Assembly: GCA_017999895.1 (NCBI GenBank)
Contig: JAGNKY010000004.1
Location: 1-64,000, forward strand
DNA length: 64,000 bases
Source of the DNA: Bacteroidales bacterium
GTDB lineage: Bacteria > Bacteroidota > Bacteroidia > Bacteroidales > VadinHA17
Reading direction: 5' to 3'
How positions within the stretch are numbered: the stretch's first letter is position 1; each line of letters begins with the position of its first letter. Made by a program: the position numbers and the translations under genes. A model generated the notes under the pieces. The model worked only from the letters and a program-made list of their open reading frames with translations, had not been told where the DNA came from and ran no database searches. Positions 8,375 through 18,014 of this stretch are shown here, one piece after another.

Positions 8375-9739
8375 ATGAAAAATTCAAGAAGGATTACCTT
8401 AAGCGAAAATGAGATGCCGCGGCAATGGTATAACATTATACCCGACATGCCCAATAAACCGTTGCCTCCGTTGCATCCGGTTACACGACAGCCTGCAGGC
8501 CCACAAGACCTTGCTGCGATTTTCCCTATGGAACTTATCAAGCAGGAAATGTCGAATGAAAGATACATTGATATACCTGATGAAGTTCTTGACTTTTACA
8601 TGACTTACCGGCCTTCACCGGTTTTCAGGGCAGAGTCGCTCGAGAAGTCGATTGGGACAAAAAGTAAGATTTTCTATAAGTATGAAGGCTATAATTACTC
8701 GGGTTCACATAAGGCAAATACTGCAATAGCGCAGGCTTATTATAACAAAAAGGAAGGTATAAGACGAATAACCACCGAGACAGGTGCAGGACAATGGGGA
8801 AGTGCTATGAGTTTTGCATGCAATCATTTTGGTCTGGAATTGCTCGTTTTTATGGTGAAGGTAAGCTATAATCAGAAGCCCGGCCGCAAAATCATGATGA
8901 ATGCATACAATGCAAAGGTTGTCCCATCGCCAAGCACAATGACTATTGCCGGCAGAAAAATACTCGAACAGGATCCCGATTCGCCTGGAAGTCTCGGCAT
9001 TGCAATATCCGAAGCCATTGAGGTAGCAGTACAGGATCCTTATACTAAATATTCTCTCGGAAGCGTGCTTAACCATGTCATTCTGCATCAGACCATAATA
9101 GGCCAGGAAGCGCTTCTACAGATGGAAAAAGCCGGTTATTATCCCGATGTGGTCATAGGATGTTTTGGCGGAGGATCGAACTTCTCGGGCATTGCATTCC
9201 CGTTTCTGAGGGAGAAGCTGGTCAATGGAAAAGACATAAGACTGGTTGCTGTTGAGCCGGCATCATGCCCAAAACTTACAAAAGGAAAATTCATGTACGA
9301 CTTTGGCGACTCGGCAGGATTGACTCCTCTCCTTCCAATGTACACTATCGGCCATAATTTCATTCCTGAAAAGATACATGCCGGCGGGCTTCGCTACCAC
9401 GGAGCAGGAGTGCTTGTAAGCCAGCTTGTTAAAGACGGCTTCATAGAGCCAAAATCCAAACTGCAAAGAGAATGTTTCGAAGCCGGAGTGCTCTTTGCTC
9501 GATGCGAAGGAATATTGCCAGCCCCCGAATCGAACTATGCCATAGCTGCAGCCCTCGACGAGGCAAGAAAAGCCGACCTGGAAGGAACATCCAAGACTAT
9601 ATTATTCAACCTCAGCGGTCACGGACATCTGGATATCTCGGCTTACGAGAAATATTTCGAAGGCAATCTGCCCGACCATGAATTATCAAACGAAGAGGCG
9701 GAGAAAATCCTCCAGGGACTCAAGGACTTGCCTGATTAA
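8375..9739 (+). CDS. trpB: TrpB2-type tryptophan synthase beta-like enzyme
   Basis: This PLP enzyme (454 residues) belongs to the TrpB2-like group, longer than the classical TrpB. Motifs include YNYSGSHKANTA with the PLP lysine, ETGAGQWGSAMSFAC and the phosphate loop GCFGGGSNFSGIAFPF. TrpB2 enzymes join indole and serine to give tryptophan, often without a TrpA partner. No trpA or other trp gene is nearby. It lies 48 bp after the DAHP synthase gene with no clear hairpin between, so it probably belongs to the Phe/Tyr attenuated operon. Confidence 0.9.
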   Translation: MKNSRRITLSENEMPRQWYNIIPDMPNKPLPPLHPVTRQPAGPQDLAAIFPMELIKQEMSNERYIDIPDEVLDFYMTYRPSPVFRAESLEKSIGTKSKIFYKYEGYNYSGSHKANTAIAQAYYNKKEGIRRITTETGAGQWGSAMSFACNHFGLELLVFMVKVSYNQKPGRKIMMNAYNAKVVPSPSTMTIAGRKILEQDPDSPGSLGIAISEAIEVAVQDPYTKYSLGSVLNHVILHQTIIGQEALLQMEKAGYYPDVVIGCFGGGSNFSGIAFPFLREKLVNGKDIRLVAVEPASCPKLTKGKFMYDFGDSAGLTPLLPMYTIGHNFIPEKIHAGGLRYHGAGVLVSQLVKDGFIEPKSKLQRECFEAGVLFARCEGILPAPESNYAIAAALDEARKADLEGTSKTILFNLSGHGHLDISAYEKYFEGNLPDHELSNEEAEKILQGLKDLPD

Positions 9740-9786
9740 ATCCTTATATTTAAATTTTGCCAGCCTATAGGCTCAGTGCGATCCCT

Positions 9787-9826
9787 GTGTCTCTCCTTGT
9801 TAAAAATATATCACATGGAGAGACAC
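9787..9826. terminator. Hairpin between convergent genes
   Basis: The arms gtgtctctcc (9787-9796) and ggagagacac (9817-9826) pair perfectly over 10 bp with a 20-nt loop. The hairpin lies between the 3' ends of the TrpB-like gene and the NIPSNAP gene. It may terminate both, although the flanking U tracts are poor. The GTGTCTCTCC wording also resembles a degenerate intergenic repeat common in environmental bacteria. Confidence 0.5.
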
Positions 9827-9839
9827 GGAGGTCAATTTG

Positions 9840-10646
9840 TTAAAAATCAGAATAATCGGCAGGATGAAGGAGAAAAACATTGATTTTCGAGACAGTATTC
9901 TTATATTCTTCACGTCCCGACAAAGCTTTCCATTCCGGATGGCTATTGAATTCAGCCCAGTGATCCTGCCTCGATTTTAAATCGGAAAAAGAAGTCATAT
10001 ACATTAAATTAGGTTTTGTGCTCCCTGCAAGTACTTCACCGAAAAATACCGCATTGAAGCCCAGCTTTTCGAAAAGCTTCATCTCACCGCCTTCGTTGAA
10101 CATTTCTATCTTCTTTGCAGCTTTTGCTTCCGTTGCACTTTCATAACTTCGTAATTCATAAATCCTTACTGCCGGAGCAGTATTGAATTCAGGAGGCCGA
10201 AACCTGGGCATATCACGAAAAGCCAGCATATAAATACTCTCATATCGTTTAAAAGGCGGATTATTATATGGAGCCTCAAGGAAGAATTTTCCATCTTCGT
10301 TATACTTCTGGTCAAGAGCCAGAACAGAAGGAAGTTGTACCATCTGGTCGGCCGACTGGAAAGGAATCAAAACATAAATTCTTTTCCCATAGGCAGTATC
10401 GGTTTCTACCGGTTTAAATACACCGGCCTTTTCTATACCGGCCCTGTGCAGTGCAGGAAGGAAAGCATCTTTCAAAAACTTATCCGTAATTTCCTCCTGC
10501 ACCTTCCCTGTTATATGATAAATTCTTAATTCGTATAGCTCACGTATCACCGGAGCTTCGCCAAGCCCTCCTATTACACCCTTGCAGGGATAAAGAGTCG
10601 AAAGGCTCAATAATAAAAACAAAGTAAGTTTAAATGATGATTTCAT
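9840..10646 (-). CDS. Secreted NIPSNAP family protein
   Basis: The protein has an N-terminal signal sequence and two NIPSNAP-like ferredoxin-fold halves, starting at RELYELRIYHITGK and VRIYELRSYESATEAK. The catalytic role of bacterial NIPSNAP proteins is unclear. Some lie in sugar-degradation loci, as here. I chose the ATG at 10646 (268 residues) over an upstream start because it begins with a clean signal peptide, MKSSFKLTLFLLL. It is the last gene of a minus-strand group with the DUF6807 protein and a Gfo/Idh/MocA oxidoreductase, and may act on the same substrate. Confidence 0.85.
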   Translation of the reverse strand: MKSSFKLTLFLLLSLSTLYPCKGVIGGLGEAPVIRELYELRIYHITGKVQEEITDKFLKDAFLPALHRAGIEKAGVFKPVETDTAYGKRIYVLIPFQSADQMVQLPSVLALDQKYNEDGKFFLEAPYNNPPFKRYESIYMLAFRDMPRFRPPEFNTAPAVRIYELRSYESATEAKAAKKIEMFNEGGEMKLFEKLGFNAVFFGEVLAGSTKPNLMYMTSFSDLKSRQDHWAEFNSHPEWKALSGREEYKNTVSKINVFLLHPADYSDF

Positions 10647-10774
10647 CCTAATATATTTTAACTTGTTATAAATTAAATACATAAAACATTAACTTCCAGG
10701 CCGCCGATAAAACTTGTATCCCCTTCGCACCTCTTAGCCCTGCGAGGTTATTTTTGTAATTTATTGTCCCTGTT

Positions 10775-11803
10775 TTAATAAGCTTTCGAAAATTCGCCGA
10801 ATATTGCTTCAGCCCCTTCGGGTGTAAGTTCTGAACCTGACTGAACATAGAATCTATGAACAAGCTTTACCGACTGGCCTTTCTCGAGTTTATATATAAA
10901 CTGCTCCTGTTTGGGATCGTATGCCTTTTGTCCAAAGTTATTAACAGCGAAGAGCCCATAACCCCTTGCATGTGAATAAGCAGGATAACCAGGATTCTTC
11001 GGATGATCAAAGATTGCAAGAGAAATAGGAACATTATCTTTAACCCCGGTTAGTATAACCCATTTATTGCGTGTTCCCCATACTGCATCCCCCTTGTTAC
11101 CGTTACTCGAAATATACATACCCGTAACGCCTGTGTTATCCATTACTTTTACCGTTGTGGGGTTCCCTTTTTCATCAGTGAAGATAAGAGGCTCATTCGT
11201 AGGCATCTCAAGAGCCCTGTCAACACGTATCGCAAACATCCCCTCCTTGTTGTCCGTAAATGTTACCGGTCCATTGGCAGCAGTGAGGGTTGAAATATGG
11301 TCAACAATCCATCCTTTTCCTGAAGCCTTGAAAATATATTGCGTCTTCTCAACAAGTATTGTATTATCCTTGTTGTCGTTCCAGTTCGATATTACTTCCA
11401 GAATTCCTGTCTTACCACCCTTGACCCTTACAATTTTCTGAACCGTAATATGACCGTAACCATCTTTCTTGTCGGCCGGAATAGCTGATGAATTATTCCA
11501 GAAATCCAGCCCGTTGACATTTCCGTGGTTAAACCACAATCCTATGTGATGTGGATGATCAACACGCTCACCTTTCCTTGGCTCAAGAGGAAATCCACGT
11601 GTTACAACTGAACCGTTCGGCGCATAAACCGGAAAAAGAAAAGGCTTTTCAAGATCCACAGGATAACGGTAGGATGTAAAAAGCTTGTCACCGATAAAAA
11701 CATCCACTTTTCTCTTCGACTCATCGTGAACAAGTTTTAAATTCTGACTGTATGCAGTCAGCGTTGAAACAACCATCGAGAGAATAACAATTAAATATCT
11801 CAT
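10775..11803 (-). CDS. Secreted DUF6807 (PmoA-like) family protein
   Basis: The protein has a signal peptide (MRYLIVILSMVVSTLTAYSQ) followed by a beta-rich domain with the motif DHPHHIGLWFNHGNVNG, the hallmark of the family once labelled methane oxygenase PmoA and now DUF6807. That old label is misleading: nothing here relates to methane oxidation. Members are common beside secreted Gfo/Idh/MocA oxidoreductases in Bacteroidota and Planctomycetota. I start at the ATG at 11803 (342 residues); the frame extends to a TTG at 11845. The function is unknown, probably carbohydrate-related. Confidence 0.82.
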   Translation of the reverse strand: MRYLIVILSMVVSTLTAYSQNLKLVHDESKRKVDVFIGDKLFTSYRYPVDLEKPFLFPVYAPNGSVVTRGFPLEPRKGERVDHPHHIGLWFNHGNVNGLDFWNNSSAIPADKKDGYGHITVQKIVRVKGGKTGILEVISNWNDNKDNTILVEKTQYIFKASGKGWIVDHISTLTAANGPVTFTDNKEGMFAIRVDRALEMPTNEPLIFTDEKGNPTTVKVMDNTGVTGMYISSNGNKGDAVWGTRNKWVILTGVKDNVPISLAIFDHPKNPGYPAYSHARGYGLFAVNNFGQKAYDPKQEQFIYKLEKGQSVKLVHRFYVQSGSELTPEGAEAIFGEFSKAY

Positions 11804-11841
11804 AATAAAATTGATTTTTAAATTTTTATCTCTATTCCTAT

Positions 11842-13173
11842 TCAATATTGAAATGGTTTACCGCCTGCCATAACTTCCTGAGTCTTTTCGTCGAATGTAA
11901 CTTTTTCTCCCGTTCTGAGACAGGCAGTGCACATTATGTTTGCAATCGAATGGTTATATCCGGCAACAATGTCGGCATTGGGTTTTTTACGATCGCGCAC
12001 ACATTCCATCCAGTTACGCATGTGGGCCGTAGTCATCGGGTCGCCTCCAGTATCGGCAGCAGTTTCGACTTTAAAGCCGGGAAGTTCGAAAGGTTCGAGC
12101 AGGTTCGCCTTCATATTCATCGCCTTTGCGTCGCGCTCCTGCAGACCCCCTTCAGGTGTGACTTTGTTCGTATCAAGATTCAAAGTACCACCATTCGAGA
12201 AATAGAGCTCCTTCGTACCACCTGCAGAGTTGGTGAATCGCGAGGAATAGACAACCTGGAATCCAATGTTCGGGTCGGTGTCTGAACCGTAATCAAATAC
12301 TGCAGTCATAGTGTCGAAGTTGGTACGACCGTCTTTCCACAAATAAATGCCCCCGTTAGCAGCTACACTGCGCGGGTGGGAAAGACCTGTGAACCAGTGT
12401 ACGGTATCTATCTGATGAGCCATCCACTGCCCCGGAATGCCTGAAGAATAAGGCCAGAAAAGTCGGAACTCGAGATATTTCCTGGCATTGAAAGGCTCGA
12501 ACGGACGGTTCAATAGATATCGTTTCCAGTCGGTATCTTCCTCCTTAAGAAGAGGCACTACGTTCGGACGCCTCCAACGCCCTGGCTGATTTACGTTCCA
12601 TGTCATTTCTACCATAACTATCTTGCCGAACTTGCCTGATCTGATATAATCATTTGCAGCAATATAGTTTGGAGCACTGCGGCGTTGTGAACCTATCTGC
12701 ACAATCTTACCCGTTTCCTGTACAGCTTTCAGCGCCGTACGGGCATCGGCCATCGTTTCAGCAAAAGGCTTCTCTACATAAGCATCACGCCCCGCTCTTA
12801 CAGCTTCCGCACAATGTAATGCATGCTGAAAGTCGGCTGTGCTGATTATAACCGCATCCGTGTCCTTAGCACTGTAAAGCTCCTCATTATTGCGGTAAAG
12901 CTTAAGGTTGACTCCTTTTGACTTGAAAAATTTATCCGCTTCCTCGCGACGAAGCCTCCATATATCGGAAAGAGCAGTAAACTCAAAATTCATTTCTTTG
13001 GCATTTGCCATAAATGACGGATACAGCGACCCCCTGAAACGGTCAGAATAACCAATAATACCCACGCGCACCCTGTCGTTTGCACCAATAATGCGCGAAT
13101 AACTCTTTGCACTGAAAGCCACGGCTGCCGAACCAAGCGCCGCTTTCTGTATGAATTCTCTCCTTGTGGCCAT
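11842..13173 (-). CDS. Gfo/Idh/MocA family oxidoreductase with Tat-type signal
   Basis: This NAD(P)-dependent sugar or cyclitol oxidoreductase of 443 residues has a twin-arginine leader (RREFIQKAALGSAAVAFSA), so it is probably exported folded with its cofactor. The Rossmann domain begins RVRVGIIGYSD and the EKP signature (VEKPFAETMADA) is at about residue 130. The C-terminal domain carries the typical PGQWMAHQIDTVHWFTG stretch. The exact substrate is not predictable. It lies 38 bp before the DUF6807 gene and probably forms an operon with it and the NIPSNAP gene. Confidence 0.92.
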   Translation of the reverse strand: MATRREFIQKAALGSAAVAFSAKSYSRIIGANDRVRVGIIGYSDRFRGSLYPSFMANAKEMNFEFTALSDIWRLRREEADKFFKSKGVNLKLYRNNEELYSAKDTDAVIISTADFQHALHCAEAVRAGRDAYVEKPFAETMADARTALKAVQETGKIVQIGSQRRSAPNYIAANDYIRSGKFGKIVMVEMTWNVNQPGRWRRPNVVPLLKEEDTDWKRYLLNRPFEPFNARKYLEFRLFWPYSSGIPGQWMAHQIDTVHWFTGLSHPRSVAANGGIYLWKDGRTNFDTMTAVFDYGSDTDPNIGFQVVYSSRFTNSAGGTKELYFSNGGTLNLDTNKVTPEGGLQERDAKAMNMKANLLEPFELPGFKVETAADTGGDPMTTAHMRNWMECVRDRKKPNADIVAGYNHSIANIMCTACLRTGEKVTFDEKTQEVMAGGKPFQY

Positions 13174-13306
13174 ATAATATGTATTTAAAAGTTTATACTT
13201 ATTTCAATTGGAAAGATAAAAATAATTTAAAAACCATGTTAAATAAATATGAATGAAATTTTCAGTAAAATTTTGTTCACGTTTTTAGACTTATATTCTC
13301 CCATCT

Positions 13307-13418
13307 CATCTCTCAATTCTCATCTCTCAATTCTCATCTCTCAATTCTCATCTCTCAATTCTCATCTCTCAATTCTCATCTCTCAATTCTCATCTCTCAA
13401 TTCTCATCTCTCAATTCT
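13307..13418. repeat. Tandem array, 8 perfect copies of a 14-bp unit
   Basis: The unit catctctcaattct is repeated eight times without a mismatch from 13307 to 13418. On the minus strand the unit reads agaattgagagatg. The last codons and the stop of the FucP-type transporter gene (ending at 13404) lie inside the array, so its C-terminal VRIER is encoded by the repeat. The array is not a CRISPR because there are no spacers. The perfect identity suggests a young or actively maintained minisatellite. Confidence 0.97.
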
Positions 13419-14708
13419 CACCTCTCTGTTTCCCGCTCCAAAGAAGGAAAAATAAGCAATAAATATATACGAAAGGCATGGTAAAATCATGCTGATTGCC
13501 ATGCTGTGGGTCATCTGGTATATTTTCCCCATAATCGGAGGAAAAACGGCACCGCCTATAATAGACATAACCAACAATGAACCGCCCAGCTTGGTATTAG
13601 TCCCGAGATCTTTTATTCCAAGGGCAAAGATTGTGGGAAACATAAGAGACATAAAGAAACTGGTGATGAATAGTGACCACATTCCCAGTGCCCCGGGTTT
13701 CAGAATAGCAACTGAAACAAGCATTATATTGATTATGCTATAAAAGCCCATCAGTTTGTTTGGTTTAATAAACTTCATGAACCATGTTGCAGAGAACCTT
13801 CCTAACGCAAAAGCCGCAAGAGTTCCGGTAAGCAGGTATCCGGCCAGCTTTTCATTGCTTCCGGTATAATCCTGGACATACTGAATGAAATAACTCCATG
13901 TGCCGACCTGTGCACCTACATAAAGAAACTGGGCAATAACAGCCTGAATAAAATGCGGTACCTTAAATAGTTCAGAAATACGGCCTTTTGGTGCATCGTC
14001 TTTTTCATCGGCATGTTCATCAAGCGATCTGGGGAATTTTGTTCTTATCATCAGAATTGCAAGAATCAGGACAACACCAGCAAGTACCATATAGGGAGGA
14101 ACAATCCTCCATAATTCTTCTTTTACAAAATCGTCATAAGTGCCATTGAGTTTCATTGCTTCGATCTGAGCTACATCCGGTTCTCGACCAGAGAGAATGA
14201 AAATTGTACCTATACTTGCACCGGTTATTGCACCGAAAGGATTGAATGCTTGCGAAAAATTCAATCTCCGCTCAGATGATGACGGATCTCCAAGCCCGGC
14301 AATAAACGGATTGGCGCCTGTTTCAAGAAAAGAGAGCCCTGATGCGATTACAAAAAGAGCAACGAGAAAAGCAAAATACTTCGATATGAGCGCAGCGGGA
14401 AGAAATAAGAGACAGCCAAAAGAATAAATGAACAAACCTATTACCAGCCCTGTCTTATAATTATACTTCCGCATAATAACTGCTGCAGGAATGGCAAAAA
14501 TGAAATAGCCAAGATAAAATGCCGTTTGTATGAATCCCGCATGCATCCGGTCAATGGCGAAAACTTTCATGCTTTGTTTGATAAGAACATCATTGAGATT
14601 ATGCGGTATAGCCCACATAAAGAAAAGAGATGTTACAAGTATAAAAGGAAGGGTATATCCGGGTGTTATGAACGAACCTTTTGAAGAGCCTTTTTTTTCT
14701 GTACTCAT
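13404..14708 (-). CDS. fucP: FucP-type sugar:proton symporter (MFS)
   Basis: This inner-membrane transporter of 434 residues has about 12 predicted membrane segments and the FucP-family opening [24 protein letters not shown]. Other typical segments are FLGLGD-like [13 protein letters not shown] and [16 protein letters not shown]. FucP relatives import fucose, glucose, galactose or N-acetylglucosamine with protons; the substrate here is not known. It is divergent from the GH16 gene and is the only clear sugar transporter in the window. The 3' end runs into the 14-bp tandem array, which replaces the natural C-terminal tail. Confidence 0.9.
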   Translation of the reverse strand: MSTEKKGSSKGSFITPGYTLPFILVTSLFFMWAIPHNLNDVLIKQSMKVFAIDRMHAGFIQTAFYLGYFIFAIPAAVIMRKYNYKTGLVIGLFIYSFGCLLFLPAALISKYFAFLVALFVIASGLSFLETGANPFIAGLGDPSSSERRLNFSQAFNPFGAITGASIGTIFILSGREPDVAQIEAMKLNGTYDDFVKEELWRIVPPYMVLAGVVLILAILMIRTKFPRSLDEHADEKDDAPKGRISELFKVPHFIQAVIAQFLYVGAQVGTWSYFIQYVQDYTGSNEKLAGYLLTGTLAAFALGRFSATWFMKFIKPNKLMGFYSIINIMLVSVAILKPGALGMWSLFITSFFMSLMFPTIFALGIKDLGTNTKLGGSLLVMSIIGGAVFPPIMGKIYQMTHSMAISMILPCLSYIFIAYFSFFGAGNREVRIER

Positions 14709-14865
14709 ATACGATTATATTAATAAAGTTTGACTGTTAAAGATAAAAATATTTGTGTCAATTTTATTTTTTGAATAATTTAGCCTTAATTAATTCTCCG
14801 TGAAAGTAAAAATTTACTCAAAGGGCAATAGAGTAATACATAGAGAAAGATAAAAAATAAAGATT

Positions 14866-15627
14866 ATGAGAAAAATAATTGTGGCATCAATAATTGTACT
14901 TTCTCTTTTTACCTGTAAGCGTCAGGAAGAGAATCTGATATGGTCGGATGAATTCAATTATTCAGGCCTGCCCGATTCAACCAGATGGGGTTATGAAGTC
15001 GGCTATATACGGAATAACGAGCTTCAGTATTATACATATAAAAGGATTGAGAATGCGGTTGTAAAGGACGGAAACCTGATGATTATTGGAAGGAAAGAAC
15101 CATGGGAAGGTTTTGAATACACCTCAGCCAGTATCAACACGCTGGATAAATTTTCATTTCAATATGGTCGAGTCGAAGCAAGGATGAAGCTTCCTGTCGG
15201 TCAGGGTATATGGCCAGCCTTCTGGATGATGGGGATAAACATCAGGGACGCAGGATGGCCAAGATGCGGCGAAATAGATATAATGGAGCACATCAATAAC
15301 ACACTTATCCTTCACGGGACTGCGCACTGGCATAACGAAAAGCATGTAAGTTCAGGTGGCACGATTCCATGCGATGTAAGGCAATATCATGTTTATGGGG
15401 TGGACTGGACGCCCGATTCCATCTTATGGCTCGTTGACGGTCAGAAATATTACGGAATAAACATCAAGGACAGTGTGAACAGCACTGAGGAATTCCATGC
15501 GCCATTTTATATGATTCTCAACCTGGCAATTGGCGGAACATGGCCTGGAAATCCGGACTCAACCACAGTCTTTCCCGACACTGTCTTCGTTGACTGGGTG
15601 AGAGTGCACAGGATGAAATATTATTGA
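14866..15627 (+). CDS. GH16 family glycoside hydrolase lipoprotein
   Basis: This is a beta-jelly-roll glycan hydrolase of 253 residues, likely active on beta-1,3- or mixed beta-glucans or on galactans. The lipobox LFTC near residue 17 marks it as a lipoprotein. The catalytic motif is intact: GEIDIMEH, with the two glutamates and the central aspartate. Nearby aromatic residues (WPAFWMMG, TAHWHNEK, FYMILNLAIGGTWPG) are typical of laminarinase-like GH16. Its 3' end overlaps the convergent outer-membrane barrel gene by 7 bp. It has no partner on the same strand. Confidence 0.93.
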   Translation: MRKIIVASIIVLSLFTCKRQEENLIWSDEFNYSGLPDSTRWGYEVGYIRNNELQYYTYKRIENAVVKDGNLMIIGRKEPWEGFEYTSASINTLDKFSFQYGRVEARMKLPVGQGIWPAFWMMGINIRDAGWPRCGEIDIMEHINNTLILHGTAHWHNEKHVSSGGTIPCDVRQYHVYGVDWTPDSILWLVDGQKYYGINIKDSVNSTEEFHAPFYMILNLAIGGTWPGNPDSTTVFPDTVFVDWVRVHRMKYY

Positions 15628-17999
15628 CCTATTGTTTGAGTTTTACTGTCGCTTTCAATTTCAACTTTGCGGCCAAGTTTCTTTACACTTCTGCCTTTGT
15701 TGAATTTATATAAATACTGAAACTGAAACCAGCTGGTAAAATCAATTCTTGTTATATTGGTTGAAGTATAAGCCTGTGTTGTGGTCTCAATTTTCTGGTA
15801 ATCAATCTCCCTGGAAAAAGGAAGAAGCCAGAACAGTCCTATCGAGTGATTCTTCAACTGCCATTGACCTCCAAACCCATAAAGAGGAAGGGTTCGTGTC
15901 TTCGACTGGGCATCTATATTCACTCCATTATACTGCAGATATGCAAAAAGCGTAACATTCTTCTTTTTATCAAGGTTTTTATAGGCTGTACTGGTAACAG
16001 TATATGAAGAATAATCCCGGGCAGGAATTGTAAACGTTCCTTCGGAATATTTTTCATAGTGACCACTGTAGATTCTTGCATTAATATTTATATACCATAA
16101 TACAGCATTTACTCCTCCACCATATTCATAACCATTAAGCAGGTTGAAAGGTTTGGATATAGTTGTAAGCGAACCGTTTATCGGTGAACGAATGATGGTG
16201 TAACGGTTGCTGACCCTGTCAGAAAAGAATTCATTATAAATAAAAGGTGAAAAGTAATTATTTCCGAAATTCCATGTATATGTCAATTGTAGGCGGTCGC
16301 GGTAATCGGGTCTTAAATCAGGATTACCCTGAGAAATATCGTATGACTGTCCGACCTTCCAGTTCGGGTTCATACTGTAAATACCCGGACGGTTAATACG
16401 CCTGTTATAAGTCAGTTTAATATTATGCGACGCAGAAAACTTGTACTGGATATTTGCCGAGGGAAGAAAGCATGAATAATCTGGTTTTGTGACCGAATCA
16501 GCTAATATATGGCTGTTCTCAACCCTCAATGAAGTCTGGAATCCAAATTTCTTCAAATTAATCGTAACACCGGCGTAACCTGAGTTTCTGAATTCTGAAT
16601 ATTCAAACAGGTTGCTTTCGGCCTGATTATCAATCCTGAAATCATATCCCATTTCCTGAGAATAAAAATGATACCCTGCTTCCAATTTTGCAATCAATCC
16701 CAGCGGGTAAACAAAATCAAGCTTTGTTGAAAAATATCTGCGGTTATTCAAATCGTCTTCCACCCTTGAATATGTATCCAAAATTACATCGCTGTTATAA
16801 GGATAACGAGTATTTGAAAAATAATTTCCCGAAACAGATTTAAAGTTATAATAAACAGCCTCTGCTGTAAATTCCTCAACTGGTTTTTTGAATGTCTTTT
16901 TATAAAAGAATGTGAACGCAGTTTCATCGCTCTCCAGCTTATTACTTGTCAGCGAAGTCATCGTATTAAGCGGATTCCCGCTTTTGAACAGCGTGGTCGT
17001 ATTCGGAAAAATAACATTCTGATAAATAGGTTGATAATTGATATTAAAACTGAAATTGTTTTTGTCGTTCATATAATAATCCATTCCGGCGCTAACCGAT
17101 CCAAGTGATACTTTAATCTTCCCATCCCCATCAGTATAAGTTGAAGAATCAATTGCTGTAAACAAATTTTCAACTCGAGGTGCAATATTGAGTGATTGCG
17201 TTATATATGAGCCTGTTGTATAGAAAGTTATTTTACCCATTGAATAATCAATGCTTCCCTGCGAAACGCTTGTAACTTTATGGAACGGCTTCAGTGCTTC
17301 CAAAAAATTACCGTTCAATCCATATCTTGCTTCTTTTTTAAGTATTATATTAATTACTCCGTCAATATTACCTTCGTATCTTCCTCCGGGATTGCTTATT
17401 ATCTCAACACTCTGAATGTCGGAAGGTAGAAGCCTTGCAAGATACTCCCTTTCTCTCTGCCTTCCGTCAACCTGAATTATAAAATTGCTGCTTCCGTTAA
17501 GCGTAATATTATTCTGAAAATCAACATTAACCTGAGGTATTTTTTTCAACAGATCATATCCATTTGTTGATGATTTGCTTACAGCTTCAGGGATTGAATA
17601 AACAGTGCGGTCAACCATCTCCTTACCTTTGATACGCTCGCCAACAACCATGACTTCATCAAGAACAGCAGTAACTTCAACCAGATAAATTGTATCAACA
17701 ACTATCTCCTTCACTTCACCTGTCACGGTAACTGCTTTCCCTGACGATTTATACCCGACAAAACTGGCACGGACAAAATAGTTCCCGAGTTTGACATTTT
17801 CAAGAGAATATCCACCGTCAGCAAGAGTAATTGTGCCTGTTGTAATTGCCGAATCAGGTAATTGAAGCAATGCAACGGTAGCAAACTGCACAGGAGCGTT
17901 GTCTTTTTCATAATATACGTAGCCCTTAATAGTCTGTGCTTCAGAAAAAAAACGAAAAAACAGCAGGAACGCAGCAAAACTAAAAAGTAACTTTTTCAT
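15621..17999 (-). CDS. Outer-membrane beta-barrel protein (TonB-receptor-like, OMP_b-brl_3)
   Basis: The protein (792 residues) has a signal peptide and a carboxypeptidase-regulatory-like domain (about 22-110, TIKGYVYYEKDNAP...). A plug-like domain follows (about 130-230, with DLLKKIPQVNVDFQ and VDGRQREREYLARL). The rest is a long beta-barrel rich in aromatic strands. It is of the OMP_b-brl_3 type, not a SusC. The ligand is unknown. I use the ATG at 17999; a TTG lies one codon upstream. It follows the DUF6263-like gene by 15 bp, so the two form an operon. Confidence 0.88.
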   Translation of the reverse strand: MKKLLFSFAAFLLFFRFFSEAQTIKGYVYYEKDNAPVQFATVALLQLPDSAITTGTITLADGGYSLENVKLGNYFVRASFVGYKSSGKAVTVTGEVKEIVVDTIYLVEVTAVLDEVMVVGERIKGKEMVDRTVYSIPEAVSKSSTNGYDLLKKIPQVNVDFQNNITLNGSSNFIIQVDGRQREREYLARLLPSDIQSVEIISNPGGRYEGNIDGVINIILKKEARYGLNGNFLEALKPFHKVTSVSQGSIDYSMGKITFYTTGSYITQSLNIAPRVENLFTAIDSSTYTDGDGKIKVSLGSVSAGMDYYMNDKNNFSFNINYQPIYQNVIFPNTTTLFKSGNPLNTMTSLTSNKLESDETAFTFFYKKTFKKPVEEFTAEAVYYNFKSVSGNYFSNTRYPYNSDVILDTYSRVEDDLNNRRYFSTKLDFVYPLGLIAKLEAGYHFYSQEMGYDFRIDNQAESNLFEYSEFRNSGYAGVTINLKKFGFQTSLRVENSHILADSVTKPDYSCFLPSANIQYKFSASHNIKLTYNRRINRPGIYSMNPNWKVGQSYDISQGNPDLRPDYRDRLQLTYTWNFGNNYFSPFIYNEFFSDRVSNRYTIIRSPINGSLTTISKPFNLLNGYEYGGGVNAVLWYININARIYSGHYEKYSEGTFTIPARDYSSYTVTSTAYKNLDKKKNVTLFAYLQYNGVNIDAQSKTRTLPLYGFGGQWQLKNHSIGLFWLLPFSREIDYQKIETTTQAYTSTNITRIDFTSWFQFQYLYKFNKGRSVKKLGRKVEIESDSKTQTIGQ

Positions 18000-18014
18000 C
18001 AATGATTTGTTAAT

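Noticed and set aside
10775..11803. Methane oxygenase (PmoA) function
   Set aside because: The name comes from an old family label; the protein is a secreted DUF6807 member in a sugar locus and no methane oxidation genes are present.
13307..13418. Possible CRISPR array
   Set aside because: The units are directly adjacent without spacers and only 14 bp long, so it is a minisatellite.
13249..13455. Plus-strand ORF with repetitive Ser/Leu/Ile sequence
   Set aside because: It is the translation of the 14-bp tandem array and overlaps the transporter gene on the other strand; no promoter or homologous pattern supports it.
15621..17999. SusC-type receptor
   Set aside because: The barrel is of the OMP_b-brl_3 type, has no TonB-receptor SusC signature that I can see, and no susD follows.
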